From Micropterix aruncella (lineage: Eukaryota > Arthropoda > Insecta > Lepidoptera > Micropterigidae): a DNA stretch of 64,000 nucleotides. The notes under the pieces were generated by a model. That model searched no databases, was not told where the DNA came from, and was given only the letters and a program-made list of their open reading frames with translations. A program made the translations under genes and the position numbers. Shown one piece after another: positions 22,860 through 33,645 of this stretch (position 1 is the stretch's first letter; each line of letters opens with the position of its first letter). The stretch lies in assembly GCA_944548615.1 (NCBI GenBank), contig OX155954.1, forward strand, positions 3,143,335 through 3,207,334. Reading direction: 5' to 3'.

Positions 22860-23893
22860 TTAATATTTAGTGTTACCCCGCCTTGCCCAGATGACAGCTC
22901 GCATGCGGTTCCTCAACGTCCTGATCAGTTTTTTGGTCAAGTATTGAGGAATCCCATCCCATTCCTCTAACAACGCTGTCTTGAGCTCGTAGATATTAGA
23001 AGTTGCCGGATTTCTGGCTCGGACTCTTCGTTTCAGCTCGTCTCACAAATTCTCGATGGGATTCATGTCTGGACTGAGAGCTGGCCAGTCCATGGTCTCC
23101 AAACCAGCATCATCTAAGAATCGCCGAGTGATACGCGCGTGTGACACCGTGCATTATCGTGTAATTAAAACAGAGTTTTTTTCCAATAAATCCGTCATAC
23201 GGTATGACATGAATCAGGAGAATAATTTTATATAGCGTTCAGCATTCAGGCCTTCTCTCCGACCTACCTCTGGCACGAAAATGAGGTTGGTCCTTCCCTC
23301 TAAAGAAATGCCAACCCACACCATGCAGGAAACGCCGCCGTAGGAGACTGTTTCAGCGAAGTAGCCTTGCGAAAATCACTCACCTGGACGCCTGGGGACC
23401 CAGACTATTCTATGGCTGCCATACAGACACATTCTGCTCTCGTCAGTAAATAAAACTGACCGCCATTGCTCTATGCTCCAACTGACGTCCTCTCGAGCAA
23501 ATTAAAGGCGTGCTTGCTGGTGGCGTGTGGTCAATTTAAGGCCTGTGACAGGTCTTTTTGGAACGAGGTCGGATTTTTTCAAGCGTCTTCTGATCGTTTA
23601 CTGACTGACAGCTACCCCTTGAACTTGTCTCAGCTCCTGCTGTACATTAACGCCAGCGAGATCGCGATTCTGCAGTAACGTCGAAGCGATGTAACGGTCG
23701 TCTCTCTCAGAAGCGCACCGGCGCCGGCTGCTATTTGGTCTCCGATTGATGGTATCAGTTTGTTCAAACCTCCTTCTTAGTCTTGAGTCGGCAGACTGAC
23801 TAAATTCCACTTGTAGAGAGCACCTGTACGTTGACTAAGGCCCTGTTGCAATAAATCAATAACCTGAGCGGTCTTTTTTGGCGTAGTATCCAT
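22860..23893 (-). pseudogene. Tc1-like transposase, frameshifted
   Basis: Minus-strand translation starts ATGGATACTACGCCAAAAAAG (MDTTPKK), goes through a helix-turn-helix N-terminus with 'GLSQRT', then 'RRCASERDDRYIASTLLQNRDLAGV', and 'VLFTDESRMCLYGS' (first catalytic Asp). It ends with '[26 protein letters not shown]' (the DxxPxE block typical of Tc1) and '..IWARRGNTKY' plus stop at 22860. Total length about 1034 bp equals a full Tc1 transposase of about 340 residues. Several frameshifts and stops (for example after 'NLVSLPTQD') inactivate it. The start codon lies exactly at the BEL target site. Confidence 0.9.
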
Positions 23894-23895
23894 AC

Positions 23896-24994
23896 TGTAC
23901 GAATTATCACTTGCATTATCTAATATGGGTGGCTGTTCGCGAGAGATCGATTCTTAGAAGCTTATATTCCTCTTTCACACGCTCGAGCCACCCCATAACA
24001 GACATAAATAACAGACACTGAAACAAAATACGGCTCATTCAAATATTAAAATCATCCGCAAGGAAGTCCTAACTAAATACGCAGGACAAAATTCCATGAA
24101 AGGTCCTGGTAATAATATATCGCCGTCTTTAAGGGCCGAAGACCCCTAATTAATTATCAGCCTGTCATTTCTCGCAGTGGATATATCGAGGGTGTCGACC
24201 GATAACAAAAAATCGTAAACGCGGCAAGCCGCTCGCGCAACCCTCTTATATTAAAACAAATGTGGTAATCTCAAAATAATCGCAATGTTTGAGGTAATTG
24301 GGAGGCTATTAATTATTCGACTGAAAGCTTGGATAAAATCAAATACTTATAATTTTGCTAGCTATTCGAAGGAATTTTAAGTACTAAATATGATGTATTG
24401 TTAATGTTTAATCTACATATTTTCGCTATAAACCTAATGATAATGTAGTAGTAATACATATTATAGAAAATTACCTTCAATTAAGGTGAGATTAATTTAA
24501 GTTAAAAATGTAAGCCTGATTGAATAATATGTACTCTCGCTAAGCCACACCCCTTAACCCTCAGTAGGCCGGTCTCTTACCGCCGCCATTGCCTTTTAAC
24601 CAATCACGGGTTAGAGTGGCGGGGCTTTAGCGAGGCTAGTGAACGATTTTGGAAAATCGAACAGTCACAAAAATACCGAGGTCGAGAATGAACGACCCTT
24701 AAGCGGCGGGATAATAGTTGTACATACGGCAGCCCTTGGCTGGTCTCGTACTCGCGCGCATAATTTAAGTGTATACTGTAACTCACGAGTAAATTGAGGG
24801 ACAATAAACGTTCTTTTGAAATAAACTCTTTCACTGTGTGATCATCTAATAGAGTGTGAACCAGATACGGGAGACTACTCGGCGGCCAGGAAGAACGAGA
24901 GAACGCGAAGGTAAATAACATTTACAGTCCACAAAAACCACCCTTCAGCAGTGGGAGAAACTCACAGGAAAATAACTGATGGATTTTATAACCA
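23896..24994 (+). repeat. 5-prime LTR of BEL/Pao element (1099 bp)
   Basis: The segment starts TGTACGAATTATC and ends ATTTTATAACCA (TG...CA). It is repeated at 30827-31925 with the same length, and I found no mismatch in the lines I compared by eye. It contains two AATAAA signals near 24800-24825 that may serve for polyadenylation. No TGG-type primer-binding site that I can match to a tRNA follows directly at 24995. A 105-residue minus-strand frame inside occurs in both LTRs and is not considered a gene. Confidence 0.95.
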
Positions 24995-25056
24995 TAAGTG
25001 ATCCATCGCAGCCGGATGAAAAATAAAGAAAAGAACCTTGAAAAATAAATTGTACG

Positions 25057-28000
25057 ATGGAGTCGACCGCAGAAAAATCGAACGTATCGAGGCGGACCTG
25101 GTCACAAAGCAGCAGGAGGAGTGAAAGAGTTCAGGAAGTGAAAGAAGCATCAGAACAGCTGAGGCGGGTCACCAGAGAACAAGCAAAGGTAGCCGCGGAA
25201 AAGAAAAAATTGGAATCAGAGGCGATAACGCAAAGGGAACAACTCCGTGCGACCGAAGAGATAGCGACGGCAAAACGCAGATCGGAGGCGGCAGGGGCGG
25301 CGGCTGCGATTCAAGTGCAACATGCAGATTTAGAAGCTGAATTGCAGATGCTAGAAGCAGACCGTCAGCACGCACTTAGAGTGTTAGACGTAGTTTCCGA
25401 AGCTTACGACTCAGAAAAAAGCGGAGAATGGGAGACAAGAAGTTACGCCGATCTTGAAGAAACAGCAGGTCGTACTACGCTGTGGGCAGAGACGCAAGCA
25501 CCGCTGACTTCATATAGTGAACCCGACCAAATAAAACCACGAAATGAAGAGCGATACCGCGGCAGGAGAGAAGAAGAATCGGACGAGGCGATGCAGCTCG
25601 AGGCGGGCGCGGCGGCACCTCACGGGGCAACACATCGCGCGGCACACGAGGGGATGCGGCTCGAGGCGGGCGCGGTGGCACCTCACGGAGCAACACATCG
25701 CGCGGCGCACGAGGGGATGCGGCTCGAGGCGGGCGCGGCGGCACCTCACGGAGCAGCGCATCGCGCAGCGGGCGGCGAAATCGCGACCGAAGCGGACGCG
25801 GCGGCCACAGACGCCGCCGCGGCCGCTGGCTCCAGCACAGGAGACGGGTCCGATGACAGCGCGAGCAAAAAATTAATAAGCCAGGTATGTCGAGTAATTT
25901 CAATAGCCTCCTCGAAGCCGCAATATAACAAAGAACTTCCACCCTTTAGTGGAGATCCACTTCAGTTTTTAGCCTTTAAATCGATTTTTAACCAGTCCAC
26001 CGAAGTTATAGGTCTGAATGACGAACAAAACTTACTTCGCTTGCAATCCGCGATACGCGGACGAGCAAGAGATTGCGTTTCAGGGTTACTTTTATCCCCT
26101 GCGAACGTTGGCGAAATAATGAAAACATTAGAGACGTTATTTGGAAATCCAAATGTAATTATTCAGCGCACACTAGCTGATTTACGTAAAACCAGGGACC
26201 TCTCTGAATTTATAGAAGCAGAGGAATTGTTGCAATTTGCTTGCCAAGTTAAGAATCTGGTGGCCACAGTAAAATCAGTAAATAGGATTGAGCACCTATG
26301 GAACCCAGAACTTTTAGGTTCTCTTGTAGCGAAGTTGCCAAAAAACTTATTAACATTGTGGCTAGGAGATAAAGGAAAGGGTAAACCAGACGAACCGGTT
26401 ATCATACGATTCGCATCTTGGCTAGAAACACTAGCGATAGACTCGCAAGATGCGGGAATAGGTCCATTAGACAGCGGTAGAAAAAATCAAGTAGTAGCGC
26501 GCGATAAAAAGTATAAACAGCAAAATCATAAAAATTACGTTCTTAACATGACTGAGCAGTCTCGTATGAAATGCCCAAATTGTACCGGCGATCATTTTCT
26601 CAGCAAATGCGAAAGGTTTAAAAAACTTTCCCTAGACTCTCGCTGGGGAGTCGTAAAATCACTTAAGCGATGCTTTAAATGCCTTGCACCTTCGCACGGC
26701 AGGGAAAACTGCCCAGCCTATAAAAGGTTTCCTCGATTTAAGTATCATTTCTTACTTACTGCCGCGGACGCGGCGCTCGGCGGAACCGAGATAATTACGG
26801 CAACAGCCGAAGGTGAAACACAGACCGGGGCTATTGTCGCGCATACAGTAGCCAACAACAGAGTCCTCTTGCAAGTTTTACCGATAACGTTAATAGGACC
26901 AAAGGGGAGAAAGGTAGTTTACGCGCTTTTAGACAGCGGATCGACGGTCTCTATAATAGACCGCGAAGTCGCGCAAGAGCTGAATATTAGAGGGCCTCCC
27001 ACCAATATGGAGGTATGTGGTATAGGAAGTATGAAAACTTCTTCTAAAGGGGCTGAAACAGTCTCGTTTCAAATAAGGGGGGAATTGGGCCGTAAGGTTT
27101 TCGACGTGCAGGCTTATAGTATTGCGGCGTTAAACCTTCCGAAATTAAAAAATTTATCGGCGGCCGCCTCTGATTTTGACACTTTGACTGCGGTGAAAGT
27201 CGACAAAATATCAGATGTCCAACCGCGCCTACTAATCGGGGCTAATTGTTGGGAATTAATCGTTTCACGCGGATTAAGGCGCATTAATGACGAATTATCG
27301 TTGTCAAAAACACTACTGGGCTGGGTTCCAGTGGGACGAGTATCTGTAGATAGGCAAAATGACGCATTACATAGCTTCTGCCTAAGTGATAGCGGTAGCA
27401 ATGACGCGTCTCTTCAGAGATTACTCGAGGAAAACCTCAGATTAGAGCAAGACTGGCCGAATAAAAAGCGAGAACTTGCGGACTCGGTAAGGTCTAAAAA
27501 ATTATTAGAATCCACTACTTCGTTAAACGGCGGGGTATGGCACACGGGGTTGCTCTGGCGAGATGACAGACGTGTTCTTCCTGATAGCCGACCTATGGCG
27601 CTAGCTCGACTTCACGCCGTCGAGAGAAAAATGGACAGAGATCGGACTTATGGAGACGCTTATTGTCAGAAAATGGACAAGTACTTAGCAGAAGGTTACG
27701 CCGAAGAAGTAGACCCTTCCAAATTAGCCGGCCGAACTGATATATGGTTTTTACCACACTTGGGTGTCTGTAGCGCCGCCAAAGGAAACAAGCTTAGGAT
27801 CGTGCATGACGCTGCTGCTAGCGTAAAGGGAGTATCTCTAAATAGCTTACTGATAACGGGGCCAGACTATAATCAAAGCATAACAGGTATACTTTTTAGG
27901 TTCCGCGAGCATCCGGTGGCTTTTACCGCCGATATTGGGAACATGTTCATGCGTATTAAGGTGATCGAGGACGATACCTATAGTCAGTTGTTCCTTTGGC

Positions 28001-30747
28001 GGGGATATCGGCGCGATATAGAACCTCGTATCCTAAAAATGTCCTCTTTAATATTCGGTTCTCGGTCATCCCCGACATCAGCCCTCTATATCCGAAATAA
28101 AAACGCTGAACGTTTCAAGAATCAGTACCCTCTAGCAGTGGAGGCTATCACAGACCATCACTTTATGGACGACCTTGCTTTCGGGTCTTCTTCAATAGAA
28201 GAAGCTCGTAACGTGATAAAAAACATAATTTACATCCATCAACAAGGGAATTTTTTCTTAAAGGGCTGGGCGTCTAATTATCAAAGCGTTTTGAATGAAA
28301 TACCCGAAGAAAGGAAAGCTACCCATAATATTGCTCTGGAGAAAGGAGAGATAAGCTCTCAACGGCTTTTAGGGTTAGAATGGTTGCCAGAAAGTGACCA
28401 ACTTACATTTAATTTTAGGTTAGAAAAACTCGATGACGCCTTAAAAACGGGCCAGAGAGTGCCAACGAAACGAGAGGCTCTTAAGGTAGTAATGTCAATT
28501 TATGACCCACTCGGGGTATTAAGCCCAATAACTATCCGAGCCAAAATTCTAATGCAAAAGGTGTGGACCAGCGGTGTAGCCTGGGATGAGGAGGTCACAC
28601 AAGATATTTTCAAAGGTTGGGGTGAATGGATAAATGCCCTTCGCTCGGCGAAGGACGTAAGGATTTCACGCTATCACGGCGTAACAAAGAATCCCTCCGA
28701 AAATAGACAATTACACATATATTGTGACGCGTCTCAAGAGGCTATGTGTGCTGTCGCGTATATGAGAATAGCCAGACCAGGCGAAGAACCGACCACATCC
28801 TTTATCGCAAGTAAAACCAGAGTCGCGCCGTTAAAAAAAATGACAATACCGCGTTTAGAACTGACAGCAGCACTATTAGGCGCCGAACTAGCGAAAAAAA
28901 TCACTAGCGAGTACAAAATTAAATTTCATGAAAAGATTTTATGGACAGACTCGATGAACGTACTTTGGTGGATACGTTCACGTAGCTCCGACCACCAACA
29001 ATTTGTCTCTAACCGTCTGGGAGTATTGGACGAACTGACTACCCCGGAGGAGTGGAGATGGTTAAGCGGAAATAGTAATCCTGCAGATGAAGCTACGAGA
29101 GCGAAGTCAAAAATTGACCTCTCGCCCGAGAGCCGTTGGCTGAATGGTCCTGAATACCTTAGACAGCCACCAGAGGTATGGCCGGCAAAGGTTCCCCATC
29201 AACCCGGGGAAAAGGATAAGATATCCCTCGAGTATAAACCATTGGCGGTATTTGCGCTACACGCTGTACCTACGAGCACAATAGATGTCGCGAGATTCTC
29301 CCAACATCGCAGATTATTGCGCGTAGCCGCATACGTTAGGAAGTTTATTCAACTATGTAGAGGTGCCACGAATAACTGCATTTTAAACGGACAAGACATT
29401 GCCAGCGCTGAAATAATATTATTAAAGGAGTCGCAGAGTCGTTCTTTTAAGAAAGAAATAGAACTTATACGAGTGAAAGGGACTTTACCTAGGAATAGCC
29501 GTTTGATAGGTTTAAATGCGTACTTAGACGAGCGGGGCTTAATAAGAGTAGGCGGCCGCATCGCAAATGCGCCGGGTATACCACACGACACTAAGTATCC
29601 CATAATACTTGACGGCCGGGATCGCTATACACAACTACTGGTGGTAAGAACTCATGAGGAGATGGCTCATTCCGGGGTTGAAACGACATTGGCCAGCCTA
29701 CGCCAGAGGTTCTGGCTAATTAGTCCCCGTCAAACGGTCAAAAAATTTATATACCAGTGTATGCTGTGCAAAATGAGAAGGGCAAAACCAGTCACAGCGT
29801 TGATGGGACAACTCCCGATGTCACGTTTGCAGCATCATACGAGGTGTTTTAACGCCGTAGGCGTAGACTACTTCGGGCCGGTTCAGGTGACTATACGAAG
29901 AAAAGTGGAGAAACGATATGGCGTGTTGTTCTCTTGTCTAACCACACGAGCGGTTCACATTGAATTAGCATATGATTTGTCTACTAATTCGACAATACAA
30001 GCGATAAGAAGATTCATAGCCCGGCGGGGCAAACCAAGGGTGATAATGTCAGATAATGGATCTAATCTAAAAGGTGCGAGTGCCGAATTGAAGAAGGTCG
30101 TTTCAGAGATTGACGATGAACGTATCCGTGAACGTTTAAGTAACGACCAGATTGACTGGAGGTTTATACCACCTGCTTCTCCCCATCATGGCGGCTGCTG
30201 GGAATCGATGGTTAAGTCAGCCAAAAGAGCTTTGTACGCCATATTGAAAGAAAGAGCGCCTTCTGTGGAAATGATGCAGACCTTATTGGCTGAAGTGGAG
30301 TCAATCCTAAATCAGCGGCCTATCTCGCACATTACTATAGACAGTCGAGACCAGGAGCCACTTACGCCGCAAAGCTTTTTGTTAGGACACTCTAACAGCA
30401 CCGCTATGGGTAAATTTACCATTGGAGATTTATGTAACCGTAAACAGTGGAGACAGACCCAAGCTCTAGCTGACTCTTTTTGGAATAGGTGGTCTAAAGA
30501 AGTACTACCTATGCTAGTCTCTCGACCTAAATGGAAGGAGGTACAACCTCCACTAAGGGTGGGGGAACTGGTGTTAATATTGGATCCCTCTCTAGAAAGA
30601 GGAAGATGGCCTCGCGCTATAGTAACGGAAGTCTACCCTGACAAAACAGGTGTTGTCAGGATAGTAGATGTAAAAGTCGACGGAAAAAATTATCGCAGGT
30701 CAATAAGCAAACTAGTTAGATTAGAATTGTCCGCCCGAATAGAATAA
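25057..30747 (+). CDS. BEL/Pao Gag-Pol polyprotein, intact
   Basis: The 1896-residue frame begins 62 bp after the LTR. Order of domains: charged coiled-coil-like N-terminus (about 16-120); three 21-residue repeats starting 'LEAGAAAPHGATHRAAHEGM' (about 181-243); BEL Gag region beginning 'LPPFSGDPLQF' (about 294); two zinc knuckles, CPNC..H....C (about 506) and CFKCLAPSHGRENC (about 539); aspartic protease with 'LLDSGSTVSIID' (about 626); RT with 'FMDDLAFGS' (about 1036); RNase H with 'IYCDASQEA' (about 1222). Then the integrase: HHCC zinc region ending 'CMLCKMRR' (about 1568) and a DDE core with 'GVDYFGP' (1604), 'SDNGSN' (1665) and 'GGCWESMVK' (1713). A 'VGELVLI' C-terminal domain closes it. 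All catalytic motifs are present and no stop interrupts them. Gag and Pol are fused in one frame, usual for BEL/Pao. Confidence 0.96.
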   Translation: MESTAEKSNVSRRTWSQSSRRSERVQEVKEASEQLRRVTREQAKVAAEKKKLESEAITQREQLRATEEIATAKRRSEAAGAAAAIQVQHADLEAELQMLEADRQHALRVLDVVSEAYDSEKSGEWETRSYADLEETAGRTTLWAETQAPLTSYSEPDQIKPRNEERYRGRREEESDEAMQLEAGAAAPHGATHRAAHEGMRLEAGAVAPHGATHRAAHEGMRLEAGAAAPHGAAHRAAGGEIATEADAAATDAAAAAGSSTGDGSDDSASKKLISQVCRVISIASSKPQYNKELPPFSGDPLQFLAFKSIFNQSTEVIGLNDEQNLLRLQSAIRGRARDCVSGLLLSPANVGEIMKTLETLFGNPNVIIQRTLADLRKTRDLSEFIEAEELLQFACQVKNLVATVKSVNRIEHLWNPELLGSLVAKLPKNLLTLWLGDKGKGKPDEPVIIRFASWLETLAIDSQDAGIGPLDSGRKNQVVARDKKYKQQNHKNYVLNMTEQSRMKCPNCTGDHFLSKCERFKKLSLDSRWGVVKSLKRCFKCLAPSHGRENCPAYKRFPRFKYHFLLTAADAALGGTEIITATAEGETQTGAIVAHTVANNRVLLQVLPITLIGPKGRKVVYALLDSGSTVSIIDREVAQELNIRGPPTNMEVCGIGSMKTSSKGAETVSFQIRGELGRKVFDVQAYSIAALNLPKLKNLSAAASDFDTLTAVKVDKISDVQPRLLIGANCWELIVSRGLRRINDELSLSKTLLGWVPVGRVSVDRQNDALHSFCLSDSGSNDASLQRLLEENLRLEQDWPNKKRELADSVRSKKLLESTTSLNGGVWHTGLLWRDDRRVLPDSRPMALARLHAVERKMDRDRTYGDAYCQKMDKYLAEGYAEEVDPSKLAGRTDIWFLPHLGVCSAAKGNKLRIVHDAAASVKGVSLNSLLITGPDYNQSITGILFRFREHPVAFTADIGNMFMRIKVIEDDTYSQLFLWRGYRRDIEPRILKMSSLIFGSRSSPTSALYIRNKNAERFKNQYPLAVEAITDHHFMDDLAFGSSSIEEARNVIKNIIYIHQQGNFFLKGWASNYQSVLNEIPEERKATHNIALEKGEISSQRLLGLEWLPESDQLTFNFRLEKLDDALKTGQRVPTKREALKVVMSIYDPLGVLSPITIRAKILMQKVWTSGVAWDEEVTQDIFKGWGEWINALRSAKDVRISRYHGVTKNPSENRQLHIYCDASQEAMCAVAYMRIARPGEEPTTSFIASKTRVAPLKKMTIPRLELTAALLGAELAKKITSEYKIKFHEKILWTDSMNVLWWIRSRSSDHQQFVSNRLGVLDELTTPEEWRWLSGNSNPADEATRAKSKIDLSPESRWLNGPEYLRQPPEVWPAKVPHQPGEKDKISLEYKPLAVFALHAVPTSTIDVARFSQHRRLLRVAAYVRKFIQLCRGATNNCILNGQDIASAEIILLKESQSRSFKKEIELIRVKGTLPRNSRLIGLNAYLDERGLIRVGGRIANAPGIPHDTKYPIILDGRDRYTQLLVVRTHEEMAHSGVETTLASLRQRFWLISPRQTVKKFIYQCMLCKMRRAKPVTALMGQLPMSRLQHHTRCFNAVGVDYFGPVQVTIRRKVEKRYGVLFSCLTTRAVHIELAYDLSTNSTIQAIRRFIARRGKPRVIMSDNGSNLKGASAELKKVVSEIDDERIRERLSNDQIDWRFIPPASPHHGGCWESMVKSAKRALYAILKERAPSVEMMQTLLAEVESILNQRPISHITIDSRDQEPLTPQSFLLGHSNSTAMGKFTIGDLCNRKQWRQTQALADSFWNRWSKEVLPMLVSRPKWKEVQPPLRVGELVLILDPSLERGRWPRAIVTEVYPDKTGVVRIVDVKVDGKNYRRSISKLVRLELSARIE
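25597..25785 (+). repeat. Three 63-bp in-frame repeats within the Gag N-terminus
   Basis: Units starting CTCGAGGCGGGCGCGG lie at 25597, 25660 and 25723, exactly 63 bp (21 codons) apart. Units 1 and 2 are nearly identical; the third diverges at its end. The block is far more GC-rich than the rest of the element and encodes Ala/His-rich sequence. It is followed by an Ala-rich tract to about 25840. Confidence 0.95.
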
Positions 30748-30826
30748 GCCATAGATATAAATAACGTAGATTTAAGGTAAATAATTCGTAAAATAAGTTA
30801 ATGGCACGTTGCCATGAGCGGGGAAA

Positions 30827-31925
30827 TGTACGAATTATCACTTGCATTATCTAATATGGGTGGCTGTTCGCGAGAGATCGATTCTTAGAAGCTTATATTC
30901 CTCTTTCACACGCTCGAGCCACCCCATAACAGACATAAATAACAGACACTGAAACAAAATACGGCTCATTCAAATATTAAAATCATCCGCAAGGAAGTCC
31001 TAACTAAATACGCAGGACAAAATTCCATGAAAGGTCCTGGTAATAATATATCGCCGTCTTTAAGGGCCGAAGACCCCTAATTAATTATCAGCCTGTCATT
31101 TCTCGCAGTGGATATATCGAGGGTGTCGACCGATAACAAAAAATCGTAAACGCGGCAAGCCGCTCGCGCAACCCTCTTATATTAAAACAAATGTGGTAAT
31201 CTCAAAATAATCGCAATGTTTGAGGTAATTGGGAGGCTATTAATTATTCGACTGAAAGCTTGGATAAAATCAAATACTTATAATTTTGCTAGCTATTCGA
31301 AGGAATTTTAAGTACTAAATATGATGTATTGTTAATGTTTAATCTACATATTTTCGCTATAAACCTAATGATAATGTAGTAGTAATACATATTATAGAAA
31401 ATTACCTTCAATTAAGGTGAGATTAATTTAAGTTAAAAATGTAAGCCTGATTGAATAATATGTACTCTCGCTAAGCCACACCCCTTAACCCTCAGTAGGC
31501 CGGTCTCTTACCGCCGCCATTGCCTTTTAACCAATCACGGGTTAGAGTGGCGGGGCTTTAGCGAGGCTAGTGAACGATTTTGGAAAATCGAACAGTCACA
31601 AAAATACCGAGGTCGAGAATGAACGACCCTTAAGCGGCGGGATAATAGTTGTACATACGGCAGCCCTTGGCTGGTCTCGTACTCGCGCGCATAATTTAAG
31701 TGTATACTGTAACTCACGAGTAAATTGAGGGACAATAAACGTTCTTTTGAAATAAACTCTTTCACTGTGTGATCATCTAATAGAGTGTGAACCAGATACG
31801 GGAGACTACTCGGCGGCCAGGAAGAACGAGAGAACGCGAAGGTAAATAACATTTACAGTCCACAAAAACCACCCTTCAGCAGTGGGAGAAACTCACAGGA
31901 AAATAACTGATGGATTTTATAACCA
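30827..31925 (+). repeat. 3-prime LTR of BEL/Pao element (1099 bp)
   Basis: Same sequence and length as the 5-prime LTR by visual comparison. It ends in AACCA followed by the CATAC duplication, after which the Tc1 leader continues (CTTTTACG on the plus strand is replaced by TTTTACGATAATAATG immediately after the TSD). Confidence 0.95.
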
Positions 31926-32402
31926 CATACTTTTACGATAATAATGAGTTTGGCTTACAGAGATGTTTTTGCGTCAACTACTGATAAGTGACTGCTAAAA
32001 ATAAACCTGTTCCGGGGGGATTTATGAGTGATTAAGACACGGAAACTTTTTGCGACGAATAGCGTACTTTCCAATACTTCCGTTCAGATATTATTATTTA
32101 AAAAAGTTCTTAACCGATTTTTATAAAAATAATGTCAGTAGAAAGATAAATAATTAGGTTTTCATAAAAGTATATATTTGGTGTACATCCGTTTAGTCTT
32201 TTAAGAAAAAAACTGTTTTTTATCCGAACTGAAGGGGTGAGTCGATTTAGTTGCTCGCAAGTGTATATATTTCATAAGAGACTTACCACACAATTGATAA
32301 CAGTTGTATTAGATACTTAAAACTACAGTTTGAGTTGTCGTGAAATATAATATTAAACGGTCCTACAAATAAGAAATACATTTGTTTATCGGAGACAATT
32401 AG

Positions 32403-33645
32403 AAATAATAATAATATTTTATTAATCAGTAAAATGCTACAAATGTCAAGTTAAATAAATAAAATCGAGATGGAAATTGTCAGTAATCTAATTATATGTA
32501 ATCCGTTAATAATATATAATTCTCTCTCAATGAGGTAGCCTTTTAATTTCGATTTAAACTGGGCTTTCTACATATCATTTTAATATTTTCAGGCAGTTTA
32601 TTGTAACAAACTATTCCAAGGAAATTTGGATCCCTTTTGAATAATTTCAAAGATGGACGGGGTAGTCCTAAATTGTGTCTACCTCTGGTGAAATGGGAGT
32701 GAATTTCTTTTTGGGTCTTCAACTTCCCTATATTTTTTAATATTAACTTTATGCATTCAAATATATATAGTGAAAATACTGAGATTTTTGAAGTGACCAC
32801 GACATGATTCAATACGGTTAAGTTTGATCAAAATTCTTATGGCTCGCTTTTGGAGAAGAAAATATGTTGCATTAAAACTGCGGTACACTGTGACCAGAAG
32901 GGGATCCCGTAACAAAGAATTGACTAGAAATAGGCAAAGTATATTATTTTCGTGTGTTTAACGCTGATCAATTTCCGTATTTGCCTTAGTAAAAAACAGG
33001 CGCTGGAAAGTATGTTGCTTAGTTTCTCTGCGTGAGCATTTCATCTTAGGTTTTCATCTAAAACTATACCAAGAAATTTATGGCTTTTAATATTGGCTAC
33101 TGTGATTGCACCGATAATTTGACTGCTTATAGCATTTTTTCTACAAGATAGGAAGATAGATACTGTCTTAGATGTGTTAAGAGACAGATTATTTTTCTGA
33201 AACCAATTATCTAACAAAGCCAATTCACCGTTTAACGTTTTCACTACATTCTCTATGTTAGCGTCACCAGCTTATGCTGGTGTCATCTGCATACAGTTAC
33301 ATTGGAGTGAGCTACTATAGATGGCAAATCATTAACATATAAGATGAAAAGGGTTGTTCCCAGGATGCTTCCCTGTGGAACTCCGCTCTTCATTAAGCAC
33401 TCATCAGAAATGGTTCTCTTCAATATGCCACCCGTGCAGTCGTCTAATTGTTTCCTATTTATAAGATAGCTGCTGAACCATTTTAGGCTATTTCCTCGGA
33501 TTCCATATCTGTCAAGTTTAGTTAGCAGTGTTTGATGGTCGACCATATCGAACGCTTTTGATAGATCGCAAAATACAGTACTCGAATAAAGTTTCTTATA
33601 CATGTCATTATACATTTTTGTTAGAACGTTGTTCAGTGCATTTGC
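32403..33645 (-). pseudogene. CR1-like LINE, 5-prime part lost, frameshifted
   Basis: Minus strand from 33615: 'STVFCDLSKAFDMVDHQTLL' (RT palm), 'SGVPQGSILGTTLFILYVNDLP', then, in a shifted frame at about 33282-33297, 'LYADDTSIS' with the catalytic YADD, then 'LDNWFQKNNLSLNTSKT' and 'HKFLGIVLDENLRW' (33244-33041). Past further stops come 'FYSLVSYGIPFWS' and, at 32812-32543, the C-terminal region with 'HSHFTRGRHNL' and 'CYNKLPENIK'. The 3-prime end has an ATT/TAA-type tail at about 32403-32420. The 5-prime side is cut by the GC-rich repeat at 33646. Confidence 0.87.

Larger units (their letters stand above)
23891..31930 (+). mobile_element. Intact BEL/Pao LTR retrotransposon with 5-bp TSD
   Basis: LTRs at 23896-24994 and 30827-31925 enclose a single long open reading frame (25057-30747). 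CATAC lies immediately outside both LTRs (23891-23895 and 31926-31930), a 5-bp TSD typical of BEL/Pao. A purine-rich tract GAGCGGGGAAA (30816-30826) directly precedes the 3-prime LTR. Apparently identical LTRs and the unbroken frame indicate a recent insertion that may still be able to move. No envelope-type gene is present between the polyprotein stop and the 3-prime LTR (80 bp). Confidence 0.95.
22443..32263 (-). mobile_element. Tc1-like transposon interrupted by a BEL/Pao insertion
   Basis: The ends CACTTGCGAGCAACTAAATC (22443 onward) and its inverse (ending 32263) are long inverted repeats, matching through the GACTCACCCC block and beyond, each flanked by TA (22441-22442 and 32264-32265), the Tc1/mariner target. 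Between them lie a minus-strand Tc1 transposase pseudogene (22860-23893) and an 8.03-kb LTR retrotransposon (23896-31925). Subtracting the insert and its 5-bp duplication leaves about 1.79 kb, normal for a Tc1 element. Confidence 0.9.

Noticed and set aside
24604..24921. 105-residue minus-strand frame in each BEL LTR
   Set aside because: It is present in both LTRs only because they are identical, it has no recognisable domain, and it is antisense to the element.
30748..30826. Search for an envelope-like gene in the BEL element
   Set aside because: Only about 80 bp separate the polyprotein stop from the 3-prime LTR.
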